Shown here piece after piece: positions 44,288-57,996 of a stretch of DNA of 64,000 nucleotides. Made by a program: the position numbers and the translations under genes. A model generated the notes under the pieces. The model was given only the letters and a program-made list of their open reading frames with translations. It had not been told where the DNA came from and searched no databases. Position 1 is the first letter of the stretch; the number at the start of each line of letters is the position of its first letter. The DNA comes from Leptidea sinapis (taxonomy: Eukaryota; Arthropoda; Insecta; Lepidoptera; Pieridae), in contig NC_066268.1 of NCBI RefSeq assembly GCF_905404315.1, positions 15,352,001-15,416,000 of the forward strand. Reading direction: 5' to 3'.

Positions 44288-44486
44288 ATATACAACCTGT
44301 ATAGCCGAGTGGTTAGCGATCCTACCTACTAAGCTAGAGGTCCCGGGTTCGAATCCCAGTAGGTGCAAGCATTTATATGATGAATATAGATGTTTGTTTC
44401 CGAGTCATGGATGTTTAAATGTATTTATGTATGTTTATATGAATGTATGTATGTTTAAGTAAGTATATTGTATTAAATATATCATT
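44288..44486 (+). mobile_element. SINE2 copy, 3' end replaced
   Basis: CCTGTATAGCCGAGTGGTTAG, GGTTCGAATCCCAGTAGG, ATATGATGAATATAGATG and TTAAGTAAGTATATTG. It breaks off after AAATATATCATTG and continues directly as PLE-HH sequence. Confidence 0.85.
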
Positions 44487-45727
<1,241 letters not shown>

Positions 45728-46080
45728 GTAATTCTTCTTTGCCTAATTTGTGCTCAGGGAGTCCAAGCATAGTGGTATTTTTATTATAAAATTGAATACC
45801 AAAATCTATGAAGAAGCCCTTAACCCTAGCTTACCAATTGTAATTCCTGTTGATATGATATGTCTACTATCGCAAAACTGCCCACAAATTATAATATCAT
45901 CCTCGTATGGTGTCCACCATACGATACGTTCCTGCATATTGAGGTATTTTTCATATAAGAGGGAGCCATCTAACAAGAGGCTGACGTAATGAGGAGTGGT
46001 GATGCAACTGCCCATGAACATACGCAACACCAGTTAGATTAGATTAGATTTCGATTTACTTTTCAACTAACGCAATTTAA
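45728..46080. other. No gene recognised
   Basis: Less AT-rich. The minus-strand frame 45806-46030 contains YVSLLLDGSLLYEKYLN and VWWTPYEDDIIICGQF but matches nothing I can name; it could be a decayed mobile-element frame. Confidence 0.35.
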
Positions 46081-46446
46081 TCCGGTCAACGTCAAGGGTG
46101 GATCCTTGCATAAATTACCAAGAAGCTGAAAATTACTTGAACGTTAGGGAAACTATAATAAGATAACGTTAAGTCCCCACCGATTCCAATGAATCCAAGA
46201 GAAAAACGAGGTAAGGACAATTTTCGTAGAAAATTTTTGTCTGAGCAATTTTTATCATAAATCTGATTGTTTCGCTAAAAATCTGAAAAACCCGTTTTTG
46301 CGAACTTTGAACTTGATTATATTTTTTTACACGCAAAATTCGATGAGGACTTTTCATAATTTCATTGTATTAGTTTCCCTAACGTTGATTAGAATTTTCA
46401 GTTTCTTTGGAATTTATGCAAGGGTATTTGGGCCAACTTGACCGGA
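46081..46446. mobile_element. Foldback/MITE-like element with about 85-bp imperfect TIRs
   Basis: Left arm CCGGTCAACGTC, CCTTGCATAAATTACC, AGCTGAAAATTACTTG, AACGTTAGGGAAACTA. The complement of the right arm reads CCGGTCAAGTTGG, CCTTGCATAAATTCC, AACTGAAAATTC, CAACGTTAGGGAAACTA in the same order. The inner part is unique. It ends 175 bp before Wnt10 exon 2. The target duplication is unclear. Confidence 0.65.
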
Positions 46447-46620
46447 CTATTTTTAAATTAAAAAGGCGAGGTTGCTGGTAAATTCAGCATTCAAATCGGT
46501 ATAGCCGATTCTAAGATCAGTCAGACAGGCAAACAAACATACAAAAGTTATAAAAAATTCTAGAAACTGCGTGATCACGATTTTATAATAGGTATGTATA
46601 TACAATATATTTAATTTCAG

Positions 46621-46865
46621 CTCAAGAGATGACTTACAATTGCACTTAAAGTTGAACACGGCTCTCGCGTGTCGCTTCGTGCGAGGACTGACCAGAGAAC
46701 AGCGATCCATCTGCCACGAGGCAGCCGATACAGCATCGGTGGCCTTCGAGGGTCTTCAGTTGGCGGTCAAAGAATGTCAGCACCAGTTTAGATGGCACCG
46801 CTGGAACTGTTCAAGCCTGTTAACAAAAAGCACGAACCCTCATGCTAGCGCTGTAATGAGAAGAG
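46621..46865 (+). CDS. Wnt10: Wnt10 exon 2 (N-terminal cysteine-rich Wnt domain)
   Basis: Encodes the first part of the mature secreted Wnt ligand, which binds Frizzled receptors after lipid modification and secretion. The exon follows TTTAATTTCAG, starts with the third base of a Ser codon shared with exon 1, runs open for 81 codons and ends AGAAGAG|GTGAGA. The first base of a Gly codon is left over, the usual phase at the conserved Wnt KRG/RRG intron. Conserved cysteines are at residues 50 (ACRFVRGLT), 64 (SICHE), 85 (VKECQHQFR) and 96 (RWNCSSL) of the joined protein; NCS is the conserved N-glycosylation site. TASVAFEGLQLAVKECQHQ and TKSTNPHASAVMRRG fit Wnt10 better than Wnt1, 6, 7 or 9 by memory of those families. 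The lipidated serine and the later cysteines lie in exons beyond the window. No stop or frameshift is seen. Confidence 0.88.
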
Positions 46866-46879
46866 GTGAGAATTTATGA

Positions 46880-49800
46880 TAATTTTGAAATATTTTTTTA
46901 ATTGAAATAGGCAATACATCTCTTCACCCCTGGTGTTGCCAATACATTAAGTGAGCCCGTTGCCTGCTAATTTAGAAAAACCATTATGTGTAATTTATGA
47001 GGTCTCTTAAATCTGCATATAACTGCCGTTTTTCTGCTACATTCTCTAATGTTAAGCAGTGAGATGTGAGAGAAATTTATTAGTTGTAGTCAAGAACTGG
47101 CTCATCAGGGAACCCGAAATCTTGCTTAATGTTATTAATAGATCCTATCAATTACGTACTCATCTTAAGACGTATCTTAAGACCAGCAATGCTCTGGTTA
47201 TCAGCTGCAATGGTGGTTGTTTATAAAATATTGTTTGCCATATAATCATAAAGAACAGTGAACAATATAAACAATAACCAATAATAACACAATATAAAGA
47301 AAATTATCAATATATTTAGTCAAGTTTATTATCTGTATAGCTAATAAAACCGAAGCCGATAATAATACGATAATTAACCCTATTAAGCTTACAATATAAG
47401 CACAAACAAAATCATTAGCAAAATTATGTACAAAACGCAGCTAATAAACTCGAGAATTTATCCTGAAAACCTCTCGAACAGTTGACAAGCCATTACACTG
47501 TACCGTCCACGTAGGTGGCACCAATCAACACAGCATTACAAAACCGGTTCTAAGTTTAATAAAAATTACAAACTCGACTAAACTCTCGAATCAATTTGGC
47601 CATTACATCGAATTTATTACGACGAAAAATTATTTACGCATATTAATGTAGAGCGGGGAATGTAGCTGCATTATCCCGGAGTATTTACTGATGTGTTTAT
47701 GTCTGTATCTCCGGGTGTGAACGCCATTGTGTTTCCACACTCTCAACACACACGTTGACGTGGAAATTTACGAGCATGGAAGATCGGAGACAACAAATAA
47801 TAAGTCGGTTCTTATGGCCAGGTGGTTGGGCCCCCGGAGCCGCGATTTCATGCTTCGTGTGGGTCCGGCCGAGATCTGCACCTCAATTATCTTAACCGTA
47901 CTGAAATCACCTGAAGTTTTAATTATTTTTTCTTTTGAAACTGCTAATGGCCTCGATGTAACATCAGATGGTTCAACTTTATTATTTATTTGTGTATTTG
48001 TTATATACTATGCGCTTACTTAATATTTTCATATGAATTTCGATAATATTGTGTGGTTATATTTTTATGCATTATACCCAGTAGGTACTGAACATTGATT
48101 AAAACAATGAATATATTATCTTTTATATATTACAACCTATTGTAAAGTAATATTATATCTATATTGTGGATAAATTAAAATAAATTGACTGTGAAACCTG
48201 ATGATAAAATATAAAGAATCAAATGTATTATTCCTAAAATGAAATACTGTACGAAAATAATATTAATTCGATCTATTTTATTTTGGGTTTTTTTCATATT
48301 TTTATGTACCTAATGCAAAATTTTTGGCTATGTGGAAGTGTAAAAGTTAATGCGTTTTTATTTTTACATAAAACCATGAAACATAGTGCCTGATATTATA
48401 TTTATACCAAGTAATGTTCAGCCTATAATACACTTACGCTAAACAGTTTCTTCGATAAGCCTTAAATACGTAAATCTGTCTATTGTGCGCCAAACACAGA
48501 TCCCTATTAGTTATAATAACACACCGTAACGACACCTTCCGGCCCTTCAACAACACGATTCTGTTTAAATTGAAAAATAGTGAAAAAATAGCGTAACGAA
48601 ATATTTAAACATCTTTCTAACTCGCCCATTGTTGGGCCTGAATTGAAACGTTGACGGATGAACGAAAGAAAAAAGAACAACGAGAACAAAATCTGAGAGA
48701 TGCTTTTAAATAAGATAATAGCGATCAATGATCGAAGAAAGATAATGAATTCGGACCGTTGGATTTTTTTATCGAGATCAACGACTATGAAAGGCGAGCC
48801 TTGGAACTATTTTGGATATAGCACGGGATTTGTTCCGCTTCCCTGGGATCTTGCATGCGTTGTTAGCACGCCTGTTGGACGTGACTACAATATGTGAAAG
48901 GACAATGTCTACATTTCATGACCTTTGTGGACTTAATGATGCGATTGTTGGAAATGGTTTAGCTGCGAGCGTTGATATCTAATGATCGAGATTGAAGATT
49001 TGTGACATGAGGCGCACGTTATGGGCGGTGAGCATTAACTCAAGCGCCATTGGTTTGTTTACCCTCTATATATTGAAGATATTATGTACATTTATTAAAC
49101 TTTCTGGAATTGATCTTTAGCGGCGACCAAAAGTAATGCAAAGTTTGCGAAATTTGAAATGACATACTTTATATTCCCTTCCCACCCCGCGCCCTTCGTT
49201 ACAGAGACCCTATTATTTGACTTCTCCGGATTCTGACACTTGTTGTTAATGCTGAGGAGAAGTAGTCACAAAAACTAATGGAGCGTTTATCTGGTCGTGT
49301 AATAATTGTTCAACCTATCTGATCGTATCACCATTGCCTTACTATTTGAACCTACACATTATAAATTTGGAACTTGCAAAATTAACTTATAAAACGATCA
49401 TTTAAAATTCTCCATTTACAATAAGGTAACAGTCAACCCTCTATGTCATAGAAATCATTGCGATACAAGAACAATTCAATAAAATCAGGTAAATAAACTT
49501 AAGGTATATATATCTTAAATTCATAAGCTAATCGCATGCATATAATTAAAACTATATCAACGAATTCAGAAGTAAAAAGACCTATGGTATTGATAAATAA
49601 TGACCTTTAATTATTGTAATTTCATAATAGATAAAAGTGAAAATGAAATTTCATTTTACGTATGAATTAATCTAATGAAATATCAAAATTATCTGTCTAG
49701 CCACCGAATCCAATGAAACTTCTTAATTCTCATGACATTGAATCAAGAACAGAATGAACTGAATAGCAACATGCATTACAAGAGATAAAGCCAGCATCCA

Positions 49801-50189
49801 GCATCCAGGGTGGCGAGTAAATGTGCCGATACGAATCACAGCGACATACACGCACGTGACATGAATCCCCGCCGAACGTGTCATAAAAAAGTGACATTTA
49901 TTGGCATTTTATATCAAGAACGTGGTACTACTGACAGTCGGCGACAATATGAGGTTATGATGCTGCAAAAACGACGCCGCGCGATCGTGGGAACTTGGCG
50001 TTGATGTCTTTATTGAAGAAAACTGTGTTGCGAATTTCGCTGTCGAGTGCAGACATTTTGATTAGATTCAAAAGGTTCAATTTAAAATTTTGTGCTTAGC
50101 TAATGAGGCTTCTATTTACATGTGTAACAGAGCTGAGATTTGTTTCATATGATACAAATTAATTAGTTATGTATATTACTGTCATTGTA
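46880..50189. other. No further exon or repeat recognised
   Basis: Contains a less AT-rich stretch at 47690-47900 with a 98-codon open frame (TARWLGPRSRDFMLR-like wording is not met by any family I know). Repeat-poor overall. Confidence 0.35.
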
Positions 50190-50350
50190 AGATACTCTAT
50201 TGATTGAAAAAAGTGGCCGTTGATTTTCTTGTATGTTCTTCTCACTTTTAACTTTTTCCGATGATATGGTTGCTTCAGTAGTTTAAGAGAAATATTTATA
50301 GTGACGATTCAAAAGCGCTTAGTTGAATAAAGTTATTTTTGACTTTGAAG
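50190..50350 (+). repeat. LINE-C 3' end
   Basis: AAGATACTCTATTGATTG, AAAAGTGGCCGTTGATTTTC, CGATTCAAAAGCGCTTAG and TTGAATAAAGTTATTTTTGAC: the sense strand of the family at 13918 and 15880. Confidence 0.7.
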
Positions 50351-51849
50351 TTAAAGTGACTTTGTCACGGCATAGGTACTATAGGCCCTGTAAAATTAGT
50401 GTGAAGTTTGAAGTTACTGCGTTCTTCTACTGTGCTAAATCTGAGGCTAACATTTGTGCCACTTTTTACATCGCATGAAAGATATAGAAATCACGTCTTG
50501 AAAAGATAGGTAACAATATTGATCAATAATATAAATAGGATAGGCCTATTGTGTCATTAACGCTGCGCGGTTAATTTAATTTCTATTAATAAGAAGATTC
50601 GAAAACGTTGAGCAAAACGTACAGTCCATATTTCAAGGCCAATAAAATAATTTTGTTTATTGCTCCTTTATATTTCAATACACCGAGAAAATACTGGGAC
50701 CACAGTAAGTTATTAGAAATGAAACAAATTGAAATTGGGAAGCGGAATTTGGTAACGGAACCCATTTCTCCATGAGTACACAATATGGTACAATCAAAAG
50801 AGTCACCAATAAAAAGTTATTAAATACAATCAATCAAAAATTAAGTAGAAGAACTAATATTGTTATTATTCAATAAACTTAATATCTCTCCAAATAATCT
50901 TAAATCACAATTTATTCATCGTACTGAACCTTCTACAGACAAGCACGTCTCACTCTTAACACTGTTACGTGGTAATTATTGGCTTGATATGATCTTTCGT
51001 TGAAAAGACAAACGTGTTGAAATGTCTCAATGTTTCCGAGCTTCTAATTATCTTGATAGCATCGTGGACGCGTTACCGAATCACGCATCGCTGTGAGAAA
51101 CCACACAAAAGTCGTAAAAATATGATTTTGTCCGAAACATGTTCTGTTTTGAACGTGACATGGGTTTTTGTGACAGTTCCATTGTTCCCTGGATTATGGA
51201 GGTGCTGGACATAATTAAGTACCGAATAATGAATAAGCATATTCTTTAATTTTCTTACTCTCATTATCCCTAAAGGAGCAAGGTGATATATGTATATATA
51301 GGTCCATAGCACTCTATATGTGCATAAAAAATACTGCCGAAGTTTGTACATAACATATTTTATTGTACAACTTGATAAAACATAATTTTATTCAATATTT
51401 ATACATTTATAAATTAAGTAAATATGTATTAATTAGCTAAAATATTTTTTTGTTGTATCTATTATTAAGTGTGTATTTTTCTTTTTGGACAATATTCCGT
51501 TCGATATGTTGAGTAGGTATATTATTTAATATTTTTTCAATCCTCGTGAAATATTCTTAATATATATGTAGTGTAATGATCAAGAAAGCTGAGTTTCTGA
51601 ACAAACACACGCACAGATATTTACATTTGCAGTTTTTTAGGTACGAAGCCAAAAGGAACTCTCTAATTTCTTTATCCACTTTGTGTGAAAATAAACTTTT
51701 TGCTCTTAATAGTGATTTTCATTAATATAACGCTTAAATAAGGAATTGATTGTAACTAATTCTAGTAGGCTTCATAAGATGAAATATATACACTTTTATA
51801 AAATGTATACACTTATATAATAAAGTCCCAGCCACTGTTCAGGCATTAA
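50351..51849. other. No gene seen
   Basis: AT-rich, with short frames only. Confidence 0.4.
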
Positions 51850-52015
51850 AAAAAATAAGGCTGGGAGAGTTCCTTGCGCCACTTCTTCTCTCTCAGAGCG
51901 CCATTAGTTTCCGAAGCGGTAGTAGTATCTAGAATATTAGAAATGACATCAAAAAGAATTCTAAAGGAATCAATTTTGAGAAAATAAATGCCTTTTATGC
52001 CTTTTTATAAATCGA
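51850..52015 (+). repeat. LINE-D 3' end
   Basis: GGCTGGGAGAGTTCCTTGCG, CACTTCTTCTCTCTCAGAGCG, TTCCGAAGCGGTAGTAG, AATGACATCAAAAAGAATTC, GAGAAAATAAATGCC. This is the longer version of the fragment at 4730-4805. Confidence 0.65.
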
Positions 52016-52329
52016 ATATTTTTGTACCGGGATACTGATCAGAAAGAACTGTTCCCTGTTCGTGAAAGAAATATCTCGCCGTTCACGTTCGGATACGTAC
52101 TAAGTACGAGTATAAGAAGCCCACTGGTAATTATTCAGAAGTGAATAGTGTGGTAAAATCAAAACAACTTCTCAATCGGAACCCTAAGGGAGGTCACAGA
52201 AAACAATATTTTACTGACGAGATAACTTCTGCAATTGAGCAATATTTTAATAAACAGAATGGTCGAGAAAACGCTCAAAGTTCTAAAGAGAAGCTACTCA
52301 ATTAATCAGCAGAATCCAACGTGGGTATT

Positions 52330-52800
52330 ACCCGACTTTAGTGATGGTTGGTGGAGAGTCAGATATGAAGGAGTGACAGCCACATTTATGTAGAAAAGGT
52401 GTCAAAACATCAGCACAGGCGTATTAAGATAAGATTCTTGAGAAGGTGGTTAATCGTCTTAATAAGACCCTGTTCCATAATCAAGTATTCCTTTAAGCAG
52501 AACTTATCACCAGCCCATAAAGGTTGGAAACGCTCGTGTCTGAGTTCATCAGAGCTAAAGAAAATATCATTATCGGTCAGTTTAAAAGAGTCTGCTATAA
52601 ACGTCATGATAAATTTGAACCCCTAAAGCAATCCATGAGATTAGCAGTGAAGAATTTTGCCATGGAGAAAGTGCGTGCTTTGATAAATGGCCTTAATTTG
52701 TAAAGAAATTCTGGCCAATGGACACCACATTGAATTAATTCATATTTTTTATGAATAAACTGGCACTTTTTTTCGTAATAGTCATTGCAAGATCTAATAT
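52330..52800 (+). pseudogene. mariner-family transposase remnant (3' half)
   Basis: Spread over three frames: YEGVTAT, GVKTSAQAY, LEKVVNRLNKTLFHNQVF, FKQNLSPAHKG, then KRHDKFEPLKQSMRLAVK, NFAMEKVRALINGL and ANGHHIE near the end. This order matches the second half of mariner transposases. The second catalytic Asp (FQQDSAPAH in active proteins) is Asn in FKQNLSPAH, and many stops and shifts are present. A 46-codon frame upstream (52154-52302, NRNPKGGHRKQYFTDEITSA) is open but not clearly part of it. Terminal repeats were not resolved. Confidence 0.75.
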
Positions 52801-54125
52801 ACTTATTGTATTATATTGCTTATGATTTGATAGGCCTTCGCGAAATGTCAATATAATGCTCTCTCCTCTAAGTTTTACAATTAGATTTATAAGAAGAATT
52901 TTATCATCACACTAAGCAATTTTGAGCTAAAAATGAAACCTACCGCCTATTACATTTATTATCTTATTTAGAAACGGAAAGTCTACTGTAACTTGCTTAC
53001 TAAGAATTAAACACACACACACACACATAATATTAAACTTTTCAGTATTGTAATTATGTTTCATTTTCATTTGTCGAGGAATCACTGACCGCAAAGATAC
53101 AGTTTTAACTAGTTTCGGGGTCAGAGGTCCAACCCTTTTGATACCACTGCAAAACCGTTTTTGAATTTTATTACAATAAAAAATATTTATTTATAATAAA
53201 ATCATGTGGATATTCATCTAGTATAATGTATAAATATTGTAAATTTTGTAATTTAAGTTATTTGCAGTGAGTGTAAGGAAATTAAAATAAAGTAAGTTTT
53301 ATTATTATTTTAAAAGAGCAATGAGTAATCGTCGAGGCTGTTGTGTAATCTTTTTAACACAAACTTTAAGGATTGGTTGTAATAATAAAAAAATCTATTG
53401 AAGTGTTTTTATAAACATATTTACATAAATATTATTTGACTTTGAAATTGGCTTCGATTAAAACGAAATGAACCAAATCAGTGAAACCAATTACGATTGG
53501 AGAATTCGGTTCAACCTTCATGTGAACATGAATCCCGAATACTGAATCTGCGGTGACCTCATTGTTCGGTTTTGGTAATTAGCGATTCGCAACGCTTGAT
53601 CTAAACACGCTTCGAACGGCCCTAATTGCCAAAAACTCTACAGCTTACCAATTTAGCTCTGCTTAATTATAAGCCAGCCAAATATTGTGATTTAGTTCGT
53701 TATGAAATTCAACTCAAACATACAGGTTGATACACAACATAAAATTAATGAAACTGTATAATATTTTATAGGAACTTACTTATCGAAAGCTGTTGTTATC
53801 TTTATAAGTCTTCAAGGAACAATAGCTTAATATATAAATTCCGACATTACAACATACCAACTTCACAAATGTACAAAAGGCAACCTAATAAAAGCAAATA
53901 TTTATATTTCAGTACGTAATTTGAAGTTCCTCTTTAGGCATTTTGAGATCTTATTTTTTAGGTGTTGTATGAGACTGAGCTATCAGACTCGGCTATAACG
54001 CCCATTCAGGTAAGTTGGCTAGATTTAACCATTAAATATATTAACGTATCGATGACCTAACACCCTGATAATAGGTGCCAACCTTGTTATGGCAGTGTGT
54101 GCGTTTTGCTAGTTATATATATATT
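52801..54125. other. No gene seen; short (CA)n at 53008-53028
   Basis: AT-rich with several AATAAA-like strings but no ORF supporting a gene. Confidence 0.4.
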
Positions 54126-54330
54126 CAAATCAAATCAAAATCACTTTATTCGTGTAGGTCACGGAAAGGACACTTATGAATGTCAAAAAGAAATTGAATC
54201 TACTGCTACTTCGTAAAGGGTTGAGCTAATGAGAAAAAGTAGCAAGAAACTCATTGCCACTCTTTTAAATCTAGATTTACATTTTCATCGTTTTAGAAAT
54301 CATTATATCTGTGGATCGTTCATCCATCAT
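54126..54330 (-). repeat. LINE-B 3' UTR with tail
   Basis: AAATCAAATCAAAATCACTTT at the left is the tail. GTGTAGGTCACGGAAAGGAC, AAAGGGTTGAGCTAATGAG and AGCAAGAAACTCATTGCC follow. Reverse of 43700-44010. Confidence 0.7.
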
Positions 54331-54359
54331 CTGACATACTTCATCTACCTTATCATCCA

Positions 54360-54830
54360 CTCCTCCCCTTACATTCAATGTAGCAAAGCGGCTCTCCATG
54401 GGCCGCTTTTCACCCCCACGAGAAACGAACCACATCACCGCAATTTTGGTGAATTAACTTATTTTTATTAATCTCCATTACGTTCCCAAGACTAGCAAGG
54501 GAAAGGTTTCTCCACCCCAGCAGAGCCCCGTATGCCAGGGTAAGGCTGGCCTGATTCTGGGTCGCCCGGTCCCAGGGCAGTGTGGCACGATATCGACTAG
54601 GCTTGCCCCTAGCCATGCATCCATCCGCGCGGCAGACGTTGGCTTGGCGGAGAGGGTAGGAATAGGGAAAGGAATATGTGGTGTGAAATGGAAGATTGGT
54701 AAGTTAAAGTGGGAAATAGGAAATGTAGGATATTACCGCCCAGGAGGACGAGGGATAGGACAGTAATAGCTAGGGGGGCCAGGGTCGCATACCCGTATAC
54801 TTTACCACAACTTCCGGACAGGTAAGTTGG
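54360..54830. repeat. GC-rich block of unknown origin
   Basis: Abrupt GC-rich segment (CCCCAGCAGAGCCCCGTATG, GGTCGCCCGGTCCCAGGG, CCGCGCGGCAGACGTTGG). A minus frame (54410-54616) reads RATLPWDRATQNQASLTL then AYGALLGWRNLSLASLG. Probably part of a non-LTR element, but I cannot name the domain. Confidence 0.3.
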
Positions 54831-55802
54831 GATGAGTATCCCATGACCAATTTAAATAAAATTAAACCGAAGAGATACCAGAGATGACAGCAATACTCCA
54901 TATGACGTGGCCGGACCTGTGCTTGTAAAGTGCTTTGAAAAAAACTTTGCAAACTTCAACGATTTTGAAATTACGAGAACTGCACTGCAGAGCGTGTAAC
55001 AATAGTTTAATAATTGGCACATAAATTCGTAGAAATGGCACATTTAATCTTTGAAAATATGTAAATCTACGTAATTGGCAAAAGCTTTACTTAATTCACT
55101 TCATCGATATAATTCACGATATAAATCGTGTGTACGATGAAAAACCTAAAAATGAAACCAGGAGAATCGTAAATCACACCGAAGCGCATGCGAGTTGTCG
55201 CATCAAAAACTATGTAACACGATACCGAAAAAACTGACCACCGCAGACGTCGATCAGGAAAACATTGCATTATGCGCATTATATTAAATAAACGTCCATC
55301 TTTAAAAATCAGTTAAACGTTCAATATGATAATTGAAATTTGTATTTACTTAGGCTTGGAGGTTTTTGCGCCCTCGGCGCCGCTCGTCTTGCTAAATATG
55401 GAATGAGTAGTAACCAATTTAATCCGTGGTTCGGGGAATCGGGAGCTGCATTCAAATTCAGGTCACAGAGTGCTGAAAAACAGAATGTTCTCGAGTTTAT
55501 TGTAATCGTATCGAATAATTTAGGCGCAGCTGACTTTCTACATGTAAATTACTTGACGCATTTTCACATGTTTACATTTACTGGTCTCACAAAAGTTGTT
55601 CGACCATTTTCAAGTTTTAGCATTTCGTAAGCTTTTTGCCTTTCTCGTCTTGTTTGCGACTGTTCGCCATATACTATACATACCCTAGTTCTTAAAAATA
55701 AGTCAGGCTATGTAAAAAAGCTGAGAGTTCTTTCGTGGATATTACCAAACTTGGCCAACTTCTAGCTACGTAGAAGACGGTCTAAGTGGTTGACTCCCAC
55801 AC
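54831..55802. other. No gene recognised
   Basis: The open frame 55340-55630 (96 codons) has LGGFCALGAARLAKYGM but no known motif and no gene signals. Confidence 0.3.
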
Positions 55803-55862
55803 GCTTTGACTGCGTACTACCCCTGTGCACTATGTGGCACAGGGGTAGTACGCAGTCAAAGC
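55803..55862. repeat. Perfect 26-bp hairpin with 8-nt loop
   Basis: GCTTTGACTGCGTACTACCC and CTGTGC (55803-55828), loop ACTATGTG, exact complement at 55837-55862. No mismatch in 26 bp and more GC than the flanks. No repeat match in the window. Confidence 0.85.
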
Positions 55863-57345
55863 AAGGCAGTTTTGTATTTTACTATACAATATTATTACAT
55901 TTTATCTTTTCGAAATCCTACCTTAAATTATAATTTTACCCTGAAACACATATATGGAAAAAATATGTTTATAAAATAATGCTTGTTATTACGAGTATGT
56001 GCGTTAAAAGTCACCCTCCTGTAGCCCTCCGCTTCCTGCTGGATTCCTACTTTGGTTCGCTTTCATTAAATAAGAAGAATTCTCATATGAAAAATGCCAA
56101 TTAAAGCAAAGGCTTCTTGGTAAAAGTTAAATTATGTAAAAATTATCATTGTTTCCAGTACAAAAACAAAACATATTAACGATGTCTTTTCTACAAAGGC
56201 CTACTTTTTGGTAATTATAAAGTAAAATATAGTTTCTGAATTCAAAGTTAAAACTATTTATTTAAACAAATCTCTGCAGTTAATCTACAGTTACGGCTGT
56301 TTATGTCTAATATTTTAACACGGAGAATAATTAAAACCCTGTTAGATACTTTATCTTTGACCCATTATTTGCTTATTAAAGCTTTATTAGTGCAGGGGGA
56401 AAGATAACCATAATTTTGAATTCATTCGTTAATATATAATATGTAGATAATATCCATAGCAAAATTACACATATTGACATAATACAAAATATAAAATACG
56501 TTTCATAAGTTATTAGGGGCTAAAAAGTAAAAAGCAAGTGTAAGGCAAGAATTTTAAATGTCTCACCTGTTCAAAATTCAGAGTTATTCGATTAAAAAAG
56601 TCGCATCGTATAAGCAATCGTTGAATCTGTATTCATTAGAACCGATTAAGGAATCAGTCACAGTTCGGAAGGAAAAAGTGAACTTGCAATGGGCCACGTG
56701 AATATTGCAATAATTTATAACAATATATTTTATGTGTATGTAAATTAATTTTGATTCACTTCGGATTAATTACAATACTACAAATTAGTAAGGTGAATAA
56801 AGAAAGCAACTTGTTTCTGAGCATGGTTTGGCACAATTTTGTAGTAATTGAAGTCTGAACTATGACGCTCATTTTATTGGTACTAGGCGAACATAAGTAA
56901 AGAAGAGATATTAATCTATTTAAAGAGTATACGGATGACGCGAGTATAACTACCACCTTGGTGAACATTATAATCATAGTTATAACGGTAATAGTACCTA
57001 ATGTTTGGATGATAGCCACGTCTCATCCTGATTACATGTACCAGGACTTCATATCTTGTTTAGAGGCATTTTTATCGCAAAATTTAGAAAGAGGTCATAT
57101 GCCAGATGAAAGAAAAGACAAAAACTCGCTTTGATAAAGTGTTAGACAGCACACACCTTATTTTTATAATTCGGCTTTACTTACCATTATTGATAATGTT
57201 CTTTATATTCGCGCATTGACCAATCTGCTAGAAACTTTGACAATCATAATGTAAGCACGAGGAACAAACGCAAACTTCTTATGCCTACTACTCGGTTAAG
57301 GTTTTTATTGGGCGACGTATATGTTTTTACAACATGATCCCAGAA
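55863..57345. other. No gene seen
   Basis: AT-rich. No recognised repeat or ORF with motif. Confidence 0.4.
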
Positions 57346-57450
57346 AACTTTGCACCGGATGCCGGCTCAATTATGGGTACCACAACGGCACCTATTTCTG
57401 CAGTGAAGCAGTAATGTGTAAGCATTACTGTGTTTTGGTCTGAAGGGCGA
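57346..57450 (-). repeat. REP-A copy 11 (distal third only)
   Basis: TTTGCACCGGATGCCGGCTC to GTTTTGGTCTGAAGGGCGA. It abuts LINE-E sequence. Confidence 0.75.
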
Positions 57451-57661
57451 TGATATTCTAACTTGTGGCGTGTCGGGCGAAGGTGGAATTTGGCTTCAGG
57501 AAACAGGTGAAGCAGCTCTTCGGTACACTCCTCGTAATAAATGCGGTAGAAGACGCACAATGAAGCGATGTCTCTACGCAACGCCAAGTGATCCAGCCGT
57601 TCATAGAGCACTGGTTCCTTGTCTTATTAATAAACGCAGCATAAAGTTACGCTCAGTTTGA
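57451..57661 (-). pseudogene. LINE-E fragment: post-RT domain
   Basis: The minus frame reads YERLDHLALRRDIASLCVFY, RIYYEECTEELLHLFP, FHLRPTRHKLEYHRP. The SLRRxxAxLxxFYRIYxGxCxEEL pattern is the region between the RT domain and the FLPRT..LWNELP tail of LINEs, exactly the part missing from the 8772-9081 copy. The frame then runs into REP-A sequence, extending an artificial ORF by about 35 codons. Confidence 0.8.
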
Positions 57662-57698
57662 AATTACTTCTTTCTGTCATTTAATTTTGTAGTAATAA

Positions 57699-57996
57699 AT
57701 GAAAATATGGGACGAGACGAGCAGGACGTTCAGCTGATGGTAATTGATACGCCCATTACAATGCAGTACCACTCAGGATTTTTGAAAAACCCAAAAATTC
57801 TGAGCGCCACTACAGTTGCGCTCGTCACCTTGAACTAAAAGATGTAGTCTCATTTGCTCAGTAATTGCACTAGCTACGGCGCCCTTTAGACCGAAACACA
57901 GTTATATTTCCAAATTACTGCTTCACGGTAGAAATAGGCACCCTTGTTGTACCCATAATCTAGCCGGCATCCTGTGCAAAGGAGCCTCCCACTGGT
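57699..57996 (+). repeat. REP-A copy 12 (near full length)
   Basis: From ATGAAAATATGGGACGAG to GGAGCCTCCCACTGG. Opposite in orientation to copy 11, 250 bp away. Confidence 0.9.

Noticed and set aside
45806..46030. Minus-strand frame as a Penelope-type reverse transcriptase
   Set aside because: The EDDI string looked tempting, but no YVDD-type context or other RT block is present.
55340..55630. 96-codon frame as a gene
   Set aside because: No motif, no gene signals, and frame length is within what less AT-rich intron sequence gives by chance.
57327..57611. 94-codon frame as a host gene
   Set aside because: A fusion of a LINE-E fragment with REP-A sequence.
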